Positions 34,151 through 47,121 of a stretch of DNA of 64,000 nucleotides are shown here, in pieces. Source of the DNA: Hydra vulgaris (taxonomy: Eukaryota > Cnidaria > Hydrozoa > Anthoathecata > Hydridae); the NCBI RefSeq assembly GCF_038396675.1, contig NC_088927.1, forward strand, positions 39,370,001 to 39,434,000, given 5' to 3'. A model generated the notes under the pieces. It was not told where the DNA came from and ran no database searches. It saw only the letters and a program-made list of their open reading frames with translations. Every line of letters begins with the position of its first letter. Position 1 is the first letter of the stretch. The position numbers and the translations under genes were made by a program.

Positions 34151-34909
34151 CAAAGACAAAGAACATAGTTGGTTGAAAAAAATAGAAGTGGTTAAATCAT
34201 CTGAAGGAGAAAAGGCCTGAAGGAGAAATGCAAAACTTCGTTGCACATCTATAAAAACAATGAGGAATTAAGAAACTTTTTGAAAAGATATTTTATCTAA
34301 ATACTCTGAAGCGCATTTATTTTTTATATACAAAAGAATTTCTCACTTCAATCAAGCTATTGAATGGGATCTGCAAGAAAGGCCTACAGTCATTCTTTGA
34401 CCCAATATGCATTTTGTTACGCATTTTTAACATGATTTCTAAAACAGTCGCCAAAAGAGAGAGGTCGTTCAGTGAGCTTCAGTAAGCACTATTTTCTACA
34501 TTGCCTGAAGACAGGACTACCATTTTCATTATTATATCTTTTCAGCACAATCTTGCAAACACTCTGTGCTGCAACAAATTTATTTCAAATTTCGCCGTAA
34601 ATAACGCCCGGAGACTTAATTTCTCTTGAAGCAGCCGAGGAATAGATATAACACTTTAGGTTTACAGTTACTCGAATTAGGTTTCAGTTACTCGTCGGTT
34701 TATGTATATTATTAAATTTATTTTTAATTTTTTTTTTTAAGAAATTGTAAATTTTTACTAAGGTTGGTCCTCTCGGCCTCTTAGAGGTAAATTCAATAAA
34801 AAAATGCAGTTCCTTCAGCGTTTGGATTGGCAATAAGACTTTCTCGGATTATTTAGAAAAGATAAAGCGCTATTAAAATTTTGACCCCAGGCGTCATAAA
34901 GAGTTACGG

Positions 34910-35138
<229 letters not shown>

Positions 35139-35261
35139 ATATTATTTATCATTTCACAGATAATATATATTACCCAGTGGGCACCCAACTTACGTTGTAT
35201 TTAATTAATTAAAATTACGTTTTATTTAATTAATTAAATACAACGTAAATACAACGTTGTA

Positions 35262-35575
35262 TTAACGTTAGTTACACTAACGTTTTTTTTTCATCCGAAT
35301 TACAACGTTATAGCAACGTTAGTTACACTAACGTTGTTTCTCATCTGAATTACAACATTATGGTATCATTTGTTACACTAACGTTATTTTTTATCGGAAT
35401 CGTAACATTGTGCTAACGTTAGTTACACTAACTTTATTTCTTATCTGAATTACAACATTATGGTAACATTTGTTACACTAACGTTATTTTTTATCGGAAT
35501 CGTTACATTGTGGTAACGTTAGTTACACCAACGTTTCTTTTCATCGAATTACAACGTTATAACAGCTTCGGTTTT
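35262..35575. repeat. 51-bp subterminal tandem repeat, six units
   Basis: Units share (T/A)GTTACACTAACGTT, a T-rich stretch, ATC(T/G)GAAT and ACA(A/T)T. Two subtypes alternate (TTATGGTA and TTGTGGTA). Such subterminal arrays are typical transposase-binding regions. Confidence 0.85.
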
Positions 35576-36053
35576 TCTAACACTTTTTTTAAATCGGAAT
35601 TATAACGTTTTGTTCACGTTGTATGATGCAGACTTTTTTTCGTCGCAATAACATTTGGTTAATTAAAATATTTTTTGTCAACATGCGTTTCCTCTTGAGT
35701 CGCATTTTGCGACAAATGTGGAAAATCCATATATAATTTTAATTCATTTTGGTAAAACTAATTAGATAATACGAAAACACGCGAATAAATGTTTACATTT
35801 TAAAAAGAAATTAGATTATTTTTTTCTTACAAAACGTTATCCTCTAAAGACTTCCTCTGGTGTCGCTAAGTCTATAATGTTAACGATATTAATGATTGGT
35901 TGTAAATGATCACATAAATATTGAACTATTTTAATACAGGTACTAAATAATTATTTTTTGTGAAAGTTTAATATTAAATAGTTTTTAAAGTTCTCATTAT
36001 TTACAGCATCGTTTTATTTAATTTTTCAAAACAAATTTATATTTTTTAATTAG

Positions 36054-37535
36054 GTTATGTGAACCATATGGGTTACATAGAATTCGATTAAAGCATCACG
36101 TTAATGACTTAAATCCCATATTTCTTGTTATAAATATTGATGGATTGGCTTTATTCAAAAGTAGTAACACACAGTTATGGCCGATACTTTGTTCTTTTAG
36201 TGGGTTGAGTCCATTCTTTGTTCCTGTTTATTGTGGAACTCATAAACCATATCCAGTGTCTGATTTTATAAATGATATTTTAGAAGAGTATAGTGGATTA
36301 AGTGAGGATGGTCTTAATTTCAATGGACATTTGTTTCAAATAAAATTAAAGTATTTGTGTTGTGATGCACCTGCAAGAGCAATGCTTAAATCAATCAAAC
36401 CTCACAATGGTTATGATTCATGTGAAAGGTGTATAGTAGAAGTAGAGTATAAAGAAAATAGAGTTGTATTTAATGACATTGGATGTGCTTTAAGAAGTGA
36501 TCAAGATTTTTCACAAGGAAAGAATCAGCCATTGCATCAACTAGGTAAAAGTGTTTTTGTAGACTACGGTTTTCCATGTGTTTCGGGTTTCGTACTTAAC
36601 AGTATGCATTTAGTTATGTTAGGTGTAGTTAGGCGTATACTTCTTTTCCTAAAAGAAGGACTTAGAAATTGTAAATTATCATAATTACAACTTAATGAAA
36701 TACCAAAAAATTTGGAATATTTAAATGGTAAATTGCCTAGTGAATTTGCGAGACAGCCTGGTTCTTTAAATGAATTGAGCCATTGGAAAGCAACAGAATT
36801 TAAATAATTTATTCTTTACACCGACCCTGTAGTATTAAAAAAAGTGTCTACTGAAGCTTATACTCATTTTTTGGCATTTAGTATTGCAATAAGAATTATG
36901 TGTTTTACTGATCATGATAAAAGAGCTGAGGTATTGCAGTATGCTAAGAATTTGTTAGAATAGTTTGTTTTTAAGTCAAAAGAGTGAGTCATTTATTACT
37001 TACAATGTTCATTCACTAATTCACCTTCACCAGGATGTTGAAAATTATGGTGAGGATTTGCTTTTGCTGTCTGCTTTTCCTTTTGAAAACTATATGCATG
37101 TTTTAAAAAAATTCATACACAATGCCAATAATCCTCTAGTTCAAATCATTAAACAAAGTTCGAACTAGAAAAGTCTGGTGAAAGCATCACCCCCAATATA
37201 TAAATGATAAAATTGCTATTGCTGACAGATATAGTTGGTTTTGTTTAACAAGTGGAGAAATTGTTAAGGTTACTAAAAAATTGACAAATAATAATTTTCA
37301 ATGTAAAACTGTTAATTCAAAAGATATAAAGTTTTTTTTTAATGAGCCTTGTAACTCTAGAAATATTGACATATTTGTTGCAAATCAAAATATTTCAATG
37401 GAAAGTAGAAAAATTTGTAAACAAGATATTTGCAATAAAATGGTTTGTTTACTGCGTAAAAGGTTTTTTCCCCTTTGCTTCATGGCTTTATTATTCTGGC
37501 ACCTGAAAAGCATTTGTAACATTATTTCTTTTTAG
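36054..37535 (+). pseudogene. Tnp2-like transposase, interrupted
   Basis: After an acceptor at 36052-36053 the frame reads LCEPYGLHRIRLKHHVND, NIDGLALFKSSNTQLWPIL and VPVYCGTHKPYPVSDFIND. It continues with YLCCDAPARAMLKSIKPHNG, CERC, VSGFVLNSMHLVMLGVVRRI and LLFLKEGLRNCKLS. The Asp of NIDG, Asp of CCDAPAR and the downstream H/E-containing part match the order in Tnp2 (Transposase_21) proteins of cnidarian and insect elements. Stops follow at 36684, near 36807 and at 36963. A frameshift leads to NVHSLIHLHQDVENYG and SAFPFENYMHVLKKF (36965-37168), then a C-terminal piece to 37535. It is therefore inactive as written. Confidence 0.8.
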
Positions 37536-37790
37536 TTAAACTTATTCTGAAAAATTTTTTTTCAATTTTCTTTGTTTGTATTTTATGTTTACAAAATCAC
37601 AATAAATGAGAATAGTAAAAAATATTTGTGTTTAGTTTTTGTTTGATGCTTTTATAAATACTTGGTTTACTAAAAGTGCGTATAATATAAAATATAGTTT
37701 AAAATGGTTGTTTAATTTTGTGAGTTTAGTGACAACTTTAAATATATGTTGATATATATAAATTATACATAGAAAAATAAAAAAATAACT

Positions 37791-38250
37791 ATGGCTACTA
37801 GCGGTCCATATGCACGAGCAGTTTGGTTAGAAAGATATCAGGAGATGGAACGAACTATACCAATAAGTTGGATAGATGAGGATACCAATAAAGTATTTTG
37901 GCCCAACACTTTAAATGTGAAGATTGTATATAAATGGTGTCAACAACGTAAAATTGAGTGGCTGAAATTTGAATATGTAAAGATTAAAGTCTGTGGTTAG
38001 TACTTAATCTCAGTTTTGCTTAAAATTTTACAATTATTTAAAATTCAGAAAATCATAACTAAGTTTGCTGTTGCAAAAATAATTACCTTTAATAGCCTCC
38101 AAATATTTAAAAAGTGTTAAGGTAAAATACTCTAAATGCTCTTTTTAAGGTTCAGAACAGTTTTGTGCTGATTTTAGTGACTACACAACTACAGAGGAGC
38201 AAATATACAAAAAAAAGTCTCCATAAAAAAGCAGTAAGTACATACTTTTA
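37791..38250 (+). CDS. Accessory ORF of the Tnp2 element, two exons
   Basis: The first exon, 37791-37995, begins [20 protein letters not shown] and contains [17 protein letters not shown], a W-rich N-terminal module like those of DUF4806/BEN-type accessory proteins in such elements (from memory, weak). The donor GTTAGT in phase 1 joins an acceptor at 38149 to [20 protein letters not shown]. An A-run near 38207 then causes an early TAA unless one base is missing; a donor GTAAGT follows at 38233. Further coding-like, Ser-rich sequence at 38890-39170 may be the next exon. Confidence 0.45.
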
Positions 38251-38274
38251 CGCCAAGCTATATGAACTAATAAT

Positions 38275-38277
38275 ACA

Positions 38278-38315
<38 letters not shown>

Positions 38316-38330
38316 AATATATATATTTTT
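38275..38330. repeat. Short (TA)n tract
   Basis: TA repeat with TATG and AAATA breaks, directly before a T-run. Confidence 0.9.
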
Positions 38331-38470
38331 TTTTTTTTTTTTTTTTTTTGATTATTCACCTCCCCAAGGCCCGAGGGGGGCCACTACAGTCGAGGAGGAT
38401 ACTCATTTTTTTTTTTTTTTTTTTTAATATTTTTATTTTTATTTTTTTAGTCATTATTCGTGGTGCAACC
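38325..38470. repeat. T-run flanked CCCCAAGGCCCGAG unit, SINE-like
   Basis: A GC-rich core (38356-38402, with CCCAAGGCCCGAGG and GTCGAGGAGG) lies between two long T-runs. The look is that of a short retroposed unit, but no Pol III promoter boxes were found. Confidence 0.4.
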
Positions 38471-38730
<260 letters not shown>

Positions 38731-39234
38731 AAAGCTATATGCGTAATATGTGTAAATCTCATGGCGTTGTTAGGTTTTTTTTATAACTTTTTTTATCATC
38801 TTTTTTGTTGATAGTCGGGATTTTTAATTTTTTATATAGATATTGTTAGTTCAAAAGCTGCCTAAGAAAAAACTTCTATGCAAGAGAATACTGGATGACG
38901 GGATCTGACACTACATCAAACTCTTGCCATTCACCATCATCTAACGTTTTTTCTATATCACTATCATTATCTTCTTCTCATCCTGATTCCCATTTTGACT
39001 TAAAAGAATCGTCTTTGCTTTGCGAACAATCAAATCCTCTTCAAATATAAGAAAGTCTAGTCAAGATGCAAGCGGAAATTAAAGTCAGCGTTTAAACCCA
39101 GCTCCACCTCGAAGAAGAGATTGTAAAAAATTTAGAAGAAGTGGTTTTCCTATGAATACTGCTGGTAATTAGGATTCGTCTTTATTTGTTTTATATTTGT
39201 TTTTAATTTTTATATTATAACTTTCCATAATGTC

Positions 39235-39384
<150 letters not shown>

Positions 39385-40059
39385 GACAAGTGGTTAAAAC
39401 GGAGAAACAAAGTTTTCAACAACTGAAGTTATACGAGCTGATAAGTGAATAAGTATTAATTTTGCAATCTTAAAAAAGAAGAATTTTTGTTTGTCTTTTT
39501 ATTGGATAAATTTTATTTTCTAACAGAGTTCTAATTATTTCTATTTCTTCAAGTTTTTGTGTGTTTGACACAAAACACAGATCCTATTTTTATTGTTACT
39601 TTGCAACATGGCCAAAGTTTAAAATCATAAATTTTAATATAACTATTTGTTATCAATATTACAAGTATTAATTTTAATTAATAATAAATATAATTAAAGA
39701 TATTATAGATATTTAAATTTATATTAACCAAGCAATGCCATTTTAGCCTTGGTAATGTCTTTGAAAGAAAACACGTTGAAAGAGATTAATTTTGAAATAC
39801 AGAAACTTCTGAGATACGCACCAGACAAGGTGAATGTAGAAGATGGCGGGCGAAAACAAAATTAAAGCACAACTAATGATGTCTCAAAAAACTCCAGCAA
39901 GAAGAGAATAACTAACTTTTTATTTTTAAATTTATTTTGTAAAAATTCCCTCGGAATATTTCTTAATGAACAAAATTACTCTACTACGTTGTAATGTTTT
40001 TGTAAATCAACGTTTTTAATCAATTTCTTGTCATTCTGTTGTCAAACCTATTGTTTATT

Positions 40060-40569
40060 GAACGTTAACCGTCAGCTAAGTAGATCTACTCAAACGTTTA
40101 ATAAGCGTTAGAATAACGTTAAGCATCGTTTGAATGGTGTTAATCCAATGTTGTTCGATGTCAAAACGTCAAGATAAACTTTTATAATTTTTATCTTGAC
40201 AAAAAACGTCAAGATAAAAGAAATAACATTTCGTTTTAGCGTTTAAATTACAACGTTAGCTAACGTTAGCAAAACTGAAGTCGTCCATCCATTCCATTTC
40301 CAACATTAACCCAATGCCAGGCCAACCTAAAAAACCACGTTAGAATGTTGTTATACCAACGTTGCTCGATGTTAATACAACATTAATTAATGTTGGAAAA
40401 ACATAGAAGAACATTATAACATATCGGTCTTTGTCCAAATTTTAACGTTAGCTAACGTTGGCAAATCTGACGTCGTCCATCCTTTCCATTTCCAACGTTA
40501 ATCCAACGTTAATACAACCAAAATAACAACGTCATTTAACGTTGTAACAACGTTATTGTGCCCGCTGGG
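40060..40569. repeat. Right subterminal AACGTT-rich zone
   Basis: More than twenty AACGTT/AACGTTG hexamers in both orientations. GCTAACGTTNGCAAA... blocks recur at 40255-40300 and 40445-40500. It is the counterpart of the 35262-35575 array. Confidence 0.8.
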
Positions 40570-41493
40570 ATGTTCAGAAAAGTATATATTTTAATAAAAC
40601 TATTTGTTGCATTTACATAAAATTTTTATTGAACCCATTTTATATCCTAAAGTAACAACATAATATATAAAAATGTATACATTGGGTAAATTTAAACTTA
40701 ATTTGACACAAATAGATTTTGTAATTATTTATAATAAGAAATATGATGTATGTGACGGAGTTTCCAAAGAGGAAAAAAACAATCAAAAACATTTTACTAT
40801 AAAAATTAAATGGATACTATAGATATAATGCGAGCTGTATACTAAATGAAAAGATGCTAAAGCTCTAAAACAAATAAAAAATGTTTATGAAACATAACAA
40901 TTTTTAAACAAAACTTTGTTCCGACATAAATCTAAAAAAAAATTAAACAATTAAATTTTTTGATTTTTCTAAAGGTAAATGATGACTATTGTTTAGTAAA
41001 TAGACTTTCTTAGAAACTTCAAAACAAGCTTTAGAAACTTTACAACATGCTTACCAGACTGCATGCTTCTCAATCTACCACTTGATCATCTTTTAATGAT
41101 ATATAATTGTATTCATATTATATTACAATGGAAATATTATATATTTGTACTTCTTTCCTTTTTTAAAGGAGCTTGATAACTTGCATAAAATCAAGAATAG
41201 ATAAAAAAAAAAAAAATTGCCAAAGTTAAAAATTCTTTGATTCTTCGAATTCCACTTTGTACTTTTTTACTAAAATTACAATATTAAATGTTTAAAATTG
41301 TTTTTATAGCCACATATCCAAAAATGTATTCTAGCATATGTACAATGTTGAATTATTATAAACAATATTGCGCCATAATGAAGAGATGATTTTATTAGTT
41401 TTATACTAAATGCTTTTGTGTGTGGATAAAAAGGAAACACACTTTTAAAGAAAATACTTTTAAAACAAATTTTTATTAAGTCTTTAAAGTATA
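40570..41493. repeat. Direct duplicated unit, copy 2 left part
   Basis: Matches 12756-13566 with scattered changes and one local insertion (40810-40925). Interrupted at 41494 by the 9.4-kb element. Confidence 0.8.
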
Positions 41494-42115
41494 CCCAGTA
41501 AACATACATACTTCTATTAAACGTCCAAACAAAGTTTCGACAAAACGATTAGATTTGGCCAATTATCCGTTTGGAATGAAATGCAGATTAACGTTTAGAA
41601 TAAACGTGCGTAAAACGTTTGTATTCCAACGTATTTTAGACGTCTATTATAGGAATACTATACGTATATAAGGGCGTTTAGATTTTGTCTAATTTACTTT
41701 AAATCTAGTCTAATTAACGCATATATAAATTTTAAATTTAGTCTAAGTAATCCTATATTAAACTAATTAGATCTTGTCTAATAGTTTCTTTGGTTTAGTT
41801 AACTTAATTTCAATTATATTTTAAAAATAAATCACTTTAAGTGTTTAGGTTTTAAAAACTTATATAAATTAAAATTAAGTTATAACTTTTTAACTTTATA
41901 TAAGTAATAAGAGGTATATAGATCTAAAAATTTAATAAGGTATAATTATAAAAGACCTGGATTTAATGGATTAGTTCATGGTTATTGTAATGAGCGGACG
42001 TGTTTTTGCAAGTCGAAAATTTACAAAAACAAAAAAATGATAATAATAACTTAATACAAAAATTTATATATATATTAACAAAAAACTTTTAAAATAATAG
42101 AGGTAATAAATATTA

Positions 42116-42915
42116 TTGATATTATGGCATTTGCACTTGTGGAAATTGAAAAAAATGATAAAAGACTTGTTTACAAAGTACAAAGTAGAGACGGAAGCTG
42201 CGCTGAAGCAAAAAGAAATCAACTTTATTAGTATCGTTAGTGCAAACACCAAAATTTTAAACAAAAGATTAGACAAAGTAGAAAAAGCTATTTCAGAGAA
42301 CGCTATAAAAATATCAACACTTGCAACCGAAATTGAAGAAACAAAGCTTAGTCTAAATTTTCATGAGTAACTTGTTGAAAAAAAAAAAAATGCGTTTGAT
42401 ATTTTCATAAAAAATAAATCTAACCATAATTAAATACAAAATTACAACACTGATCTCAACAAGATTAACAGTAAACTAAGAAAAATTGAGGATAGAACAA
42501 GGAGGAACAATCTAAGAGTTGACGGAGTCAAAGGAGATTAAAAAGAAACCTGGCTAGAAAGCAAACAAAAAGTAAAAGAAACATTTAATGAGTACATGGG
42601 TGTAGAAAATGTAAAAATTGAAAGAGCACATAGAGCTGGTAAAAAAGGCGTAAAAGTGAACGGAACAATTGTTTTAAACTTTTTGGACTTTAAAGATAAG
42701 GAGGAAATTTTAAGAAGTGCCTCAAAGTTAAAAAAATATTTATTTACGAAGTATTAACAAAAAGAAAAAAAATATTTATTTACGAAGATTACTGCATGGA
42801 GACGAATAAAATAAGAAAGGAATTGCGTGGAAAAATGAAAATTAAAAGAAAACCGGGAAAATTTTCTTACATATCATACGACAAGCTTATTGTACGCGAG
42901 TGGAAGACAAATTGA
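42116..42915 (+). pseudogene. LINE ORF1 relic
   Basis: A coiled-coil start (IKDLFTKYKVETEAALKQKE) leads, after stops near 42370 and 42430, to RKIEDRTRRNNLRVDGVKG, ETWLESKQKVKETFNEYMGV and KIERAHRAGKKGVKVNGTIV, the RNA-binding region of CR1/L1-like ORF1 proteins. A 30-base partial duplication (TATTTATTTACGAAG) near 42735-42790 breaks the C-terminus. A truncated second copy lies on the other strand at 60780-61480. Confidence 0.75.
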
Positions 42916-42966
42916 AAGTAATTTTCTAATTATTTAATTTACGGTTTATTTAATTTTATTTATTTT

Positions 42967-44460
42967 TTGAATGTTTTTGTTGATAATATATCAATAACGA
43001 AACCCTTTAAAATGAATCCGAAAACGTTTAAATACGAAAGTCTTTTTAAAAACATTTTAAATAAGGTTTTTAAAATAAATTATCAAAACACTTTTTATAA
43101 ACATGACCTTGACAAAAACTTTATTGATAACTTTTCATTAATGAATATTAAAACACCTTACATGTTTCTAGATGAAACAAATAAGTATTTAAAAGATGTT
43201 AAACCTTATGAGAGCCTTTCTCTAGTTCATCTTAATATTAGAAGTGCTAAAGCAAGTTTTGAAAACTTAAAAATATTCTTAGAGGAAAGCAATTTTATTT
43301 TTAATATTATTTGTTTAAGCGAAACAACTGATGACGAATTTAACGAAAGCACGTTTTTTCAATTAATTAACTATGAAGGATTGTATTTGCAGAGGAAATC
43401 GAAAAAAAGAGGCAGGGGTGTTGTAATTTACATCAAATATAGTTTGCTGTAAAAATTTCGAAACGACCTATGCATATCTGATTACGACAGGAAATTTGTC
43501 TCTATTGAAATCATTAACTATTAAAAATACCTTAGTAGAATGCTGTTGTAAACTGCCACAAACATCAACAGAAATATTCTCAAATCATCTTCAAAATATT
43601 TTGAAAAGCTTCCGAGAAAAAAAAAAGTTTATTTATTCAAGGAGATTTTAATCTAAATTATAAAAATAATAAAGAAACACAAATATTTTACAATAATTTA
43701 TATTGATTTGGTGTAATTCCTCTTATAAATAAACCAATGCGAATTACAAAAAATTCGGTAACACTAATATATAATATACTAACAAATTCTTTATTTAAAA
43801 TCTCCTTTAAGATAGGAGTAATTAAAACATCTATATCGGATCACTTACCGATATTTATTTCAATAAATACCTCAAATTAAAATAAATAAATAAAAAACAA
43901 TCACAAGGCGGTATTTTTCTTTGGATAGCTAAGTTAACTTTAAAAGAGAGTTAGCCAAAATTGACTGGTCAGATTTAGAATCCTTAAATGATACCAATGT
44001 AATGTATAATACGTTTATAGATATTTTTTTATTTCTTTATGATAAACACTTCCACAAAGTTGTAAAAACAATTAAATTTAAAGACATAAATTCACCTTGG
44101 CTGAGTAAAAGCCTTAAAAAATCATCTAAGCGGAAACAACGATTATATATAAAGTACCTTAAAAAAAATGCAATAAAACAAAATTGGAATACAAGAATTA
44201 TGCAAGTCTCTTTGAGAAAATTAAAAAACCCGCTAAAGCTAGTTATTATAATAAACTACTTGAAAAGTGTCAATTAGATTGTAGGAAAACATGGCAATTA
44301 TTAAATGAAATTATTTGTAAACCAAAAACTAACAAACCTTGTCTTCCTAAAACTATAAAAATCAACCACAAAACAATTGATGATGAAAACGTCATTGCAA
44401 AGAGTTTAACAACTTCTTTGCTAATATATCTAAACTTGCTTCCCAAATTCCTAGTGTAAA
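42967..44460 (+). pseudogene. LINE ORF2, endonuclease part
   Basis: The 161-codon frame from 42967 contains SLVHLNIRSAKASFENLK and FNIICLSETTDDEF, the N-terminal APE motifs (Asn of HLNIRS, Glu of SETT). Decay follows; the linker reappears at 44002-44459 (DINSPWLSKSLKKSSKRKQR, SYYNKLLEKCQLDCRKTWQL). The frame is then cut by the inserted element at 44554. Confidence 0.75.
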
Positions 44461-44805
44461 TAAATCTTTTGATAAATATCTTTTGATAAACATTTGATAA
44501 CATTTTGATAGATCGTAATAAAAATAAATTGAATAACGAAAAACTAGCCATGCCCCAGTGGGCACAATGACGTTGAAATAACGTTGAAACAACGTCGCAA
44601 ACCGACGAAATGCAATGTTGAAACAACGTTGAAATTTGGTGGAATTGGAAACAAAATCCGACGTTGAAAACCACGATGTTGAAACAACGTCGATGAAAAC
44701 GTTGTTTCAACGTTGTTATAACGTCTTATCGACTACATATCATTCATATTTCAACTTCGATAAAATGAAAATTAAAAGTTCAACGTTGAAATTACGTTGT
44801 TTTAG

Positions 44806-44859
44806 CGTCTTATCGACAATATATCAACCATATATGGTTGATATATTGTCGATAAGACG
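44806..44859. repeat. 54-bp perfect palindrome
   Basis: Centre between 44832 and 44833. Each 27-base arm is exact, and pairing continues outward to about 44795/44870 after one mismatch. It lies in the left subterminal zone of the CCCAGTGGGCACA element. Confidence 0.92.
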
Positions 44860-44922
44860 TTAAAACAACGTTCAAACAACCTAATTTCAACGTTAAATTT
44901 TGGTCATTTGATAAAAATTATA

Positions 44923-44957
44923 CAGCCTATTGGATATAACTTATATCCAATAGGCTG
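44923..44957. repeat. 17-bp palindrome with one-base centre
   Basis: CAGCCTATTGGATATAA and its exact mirror flank a single C. Confidence 0.92.
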
Positions 44958-45134
44958 CAGCCATGTTAAATTGTCATCGTTAACATGTTAAATTGTCTCG
45001 ACTTGGATTGCGATAAAATAAGACAATAAAAAAGCAATATTTTGCGCTAAAAGTAGTGTATTTCATGTTCAAAAATTATTTTAAGGGAGTTTATATAAGA
45101 AATAGATAGAATGTTAACATTTTATATATACATT

Positions 45135-45483
45135 TTATATTAACATATTCGAATCGTCATTTACGCACCGACCGCCACCATTGGATCTGTCGGGTTCATA
45201 TTTCAACAAACTCATGATATCTGTTTTGACTTCAGCAACCGTAGCAGTCGCTTTACTAAGCATGACGCTCTCTATAAAAAAAAGGTATTGCCTAAGTAAT
45301 TTGCAACAAGTACAGCAAGAACTTGAAATTAAAGTAGCATCAAATCATCAAATTGTGTTTTTCAATAACAGATAACATTACTCATGACTTACCAACAACA
45401 ACCTTACAAATGTTTGTGCCTTCAAATTTCTCTTTACCCTTGCCGCCAGCCATGTTGAACTTTGATTGTAAACCATTGGTCAT
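45135..45483 (-). CDS. Two-exon ORF in CCCAGTGGGCACA element
   Basis: Exon 1 (45483-45393) starts MTNGLQSKFNMAGGKGKEKF and ends in phase 1 at the donor GTAAGT. Exon 2 (45271-45135) follows a TTTTTATAG acceptor and reads SVMLSKATATVAEVKTDIMS, LLKYEPDRSN, GGGRC and stops at TAA. The joined frame gives 75 residues. MAGGKGKEK recalls a histone H2A.Z start, but nothing after it does, so I treat that as chance. Function unknown. It may be an accessory protein or a captured exon pair. Confidence 0.45.
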
Positions 45484-45582
45484 CGACCTACAACAAAAAT
45501 TTATTATTTTTTTAAATAAATTAAACTTTGATACAATATCAGGTTAGGTAGCCCAATGGCACCGCGTATACCGCGGAATTCC

Positions 45583-45637
45583 GAATGGTTCTAAAATATC
45601 AAAAATTCGATGAATTTTTGATATTTTAGAACCATTC
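45583..45637. repeat. Perfect 25-bp stem hairpin, five-base loop
   Basis: Arms 45583-45607 and 45613-45637 are exact reverse complements around CGATG. It directly follows a GC-rich patch (45546-45578) that weakly resembles a tRNA-like A box. Confidence 0.92.
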
Positions 45638-45818
45638 TTTTTTTTTTGAAGAAATAGGTCAATTTCAATAAAAATTATACATATATATAATAGATCATCC
45701 GGGTCAAATTTGAAAAATCCGAAAAATTGTTTGCGGAAAAAGTCCGAAATATTTCCCACCCTCCCCCCTTATTTTCCCTCTCAATTTGCTTTCATCTGAG
45801 TTGCTTTTATTTTAAGTT

Positions 45819-46002
45819 TTAAATTTCATCCTGTAAGATAGAGTCTGAATTATATTCAGAATCTACTATTGCAGTAGCCTCACAATTGCTGCTGCTACAG
45901 ACATCTTCATTTAATGAAGCTGAGCAATCAATATCAATGTCACTACTAAGAAGCTCATTTACCAAAACATTACTCCGTCTCCATCGCTTTAACCGGGTAG
46001 CC
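45819..46002 (-). CDS. Small acidic ORF, possible first exon
   Basis: The reverse strand reads [20 protein letters not shown], then an Asp/Ser/Glu-rich stretch to a TAA. The basic start with acidic tail resembles N-terminal exons of transposon accessory proteins. It could belong to the same element gene as 45135-45483, but the intervening phase could not be fixed. Confidence 0.35.
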
Positions 46003-46034
46003 ATTTCCCTAAACAACAAAAGGCACTTTTATAG

Positions 46035-46182
<148 letters not shown>

Positions 46183-46383
46183 AGTGGAAGTTTTTAGAAT
46201 GAAATAGCTAAATTAAAATAACATAAAACACACTATTTAGTTATATAGTGCGTGATTCTTCACCATTTAGTAAACTTGGCATCGATGTTCATTTTCACGG
46301 TATATATTATATATGTATATTTATTTATATATTTATATATACATATAATATATGATATATTTATATATATATATGATATTATT

Positions 46384-46495
46384 ATATATAACATATGATA
46401 TATACATAAAATATATGATATGTTAATAATATATCATATAGACTATAGTAATCATAATACTATATTATAGTATTTTTATTATTGTTATTAATATT
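46384..46495. repeat. Direct repeat, copy A (pair with 47116-47225)
   Basis: About 110 bp with ACATATGATATATACATAAA and ATCATATAGACT recur 730 bp downstream with few changes. Each copy is followed by TTATTATTG triplets and lies beside a (TA)n tract. Confidence 0.85.
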
Positions 46496-46843
46496 TTTAT
46501 ATTTTTTTTATATTTGGGAAAAGCGGAAGGAAAAAAGTGATTCTTACGCCAACACATACGTCACTTTTAATTTCTTTTGACTTTCGTCCAACATTTGCGA
46601 GTTGTCAGAAAGTTAAAACCATTAATTTAATAACAAACTGATCGTTTTTTAAAAAAACCACAAAAACGCAAATTTAATTGACCAGAATGTTTTTAAAAAC
46701 ATTCTGAATGTTTTTAACAATAAAAACAATGTTTTTAACAATAAAAACAATGTTTGTAATTTTAATTTTTTTTAATAAAATGTTTTTATTTTTAATTTTT
46801 TTAATAAAATGTTTTTATTTTTATATTTTTTACTGTAAATCAT

Positions 46844-46940
46844 GCGCGGAGTGTTGCTACATCGACTATCTTTTAGCCTGACCCGCAAGGGAGTGTTGCT
46901 ACATCGACTGAGGGTTTGGTTGGGGCAGGCAGTCTATCAA
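46844..46940. repeat. GC-richer unit with duplicated GGAGTGTTGCTACATCGACT
   Basis: The 20-base motif occurs twice (46848 and 46889) around a CCTGACCCGCAAGG linker, followed by GGTTTGGTTGGGGCAGGC. The composition contrasts with its surroundings and may mark a short SINE or RNA-derived retroposon. Confidence 0.5.
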
Positions 46941-47023
46941 TTAATAAAATAAAAAATTCCGGTCTTGCATTTTAATTTTTACTTTTTGTCAACAAAATAT
47001 GGACTTTCTGACAACATATAAGA

Positions 47024-47036
47024 GTTCTATATATAT

Positions 47037-47111
<75 letters not shown>

Positions 47112-47121
47112 ATATATAAAA
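47024..47121. repeat. (TA)n microsatellite
   Basis: About 95 bases of TA with AATA and TATG breaks. Confidence 0.95.

Larger units (their letters stand above)
31530..34650 (+). pseudogene. Old hAT transposase relic, split by insertion
   Basis: The left part (31540-31830) reads KKSHQALYMPCNAHNLKLAS, the hAT 'PC..H.LNL' block, followed by ARIKAVKPLVKRAL. The right part (34430-34640) reads AKRERSFSELQ and ends NFAVNNARRLNFS, the C-terminal dimerisation region with its RSFS motif. Between them lies a separate insertion (31925-33751) and degraded sequence. CTCTCGGCC at about 34770 resembles the right end of the hAT at 20041 and may be this element's terminus. Many stops are present. Confidence 0.6.

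Noticed and set aside
45423..45453. Histone H2A.Z start (MAGGKGKEK)
   Set aside because: Only the first few residues match; the rest of the joined frame has no histone-fold sequence.
45546..45582. Possible tRNA or SINE head (TAGCCCAATGG)
   Set aside because: An A-box-like string is present, but no B box follows at the right distance and no cloverleaf can be drawn.
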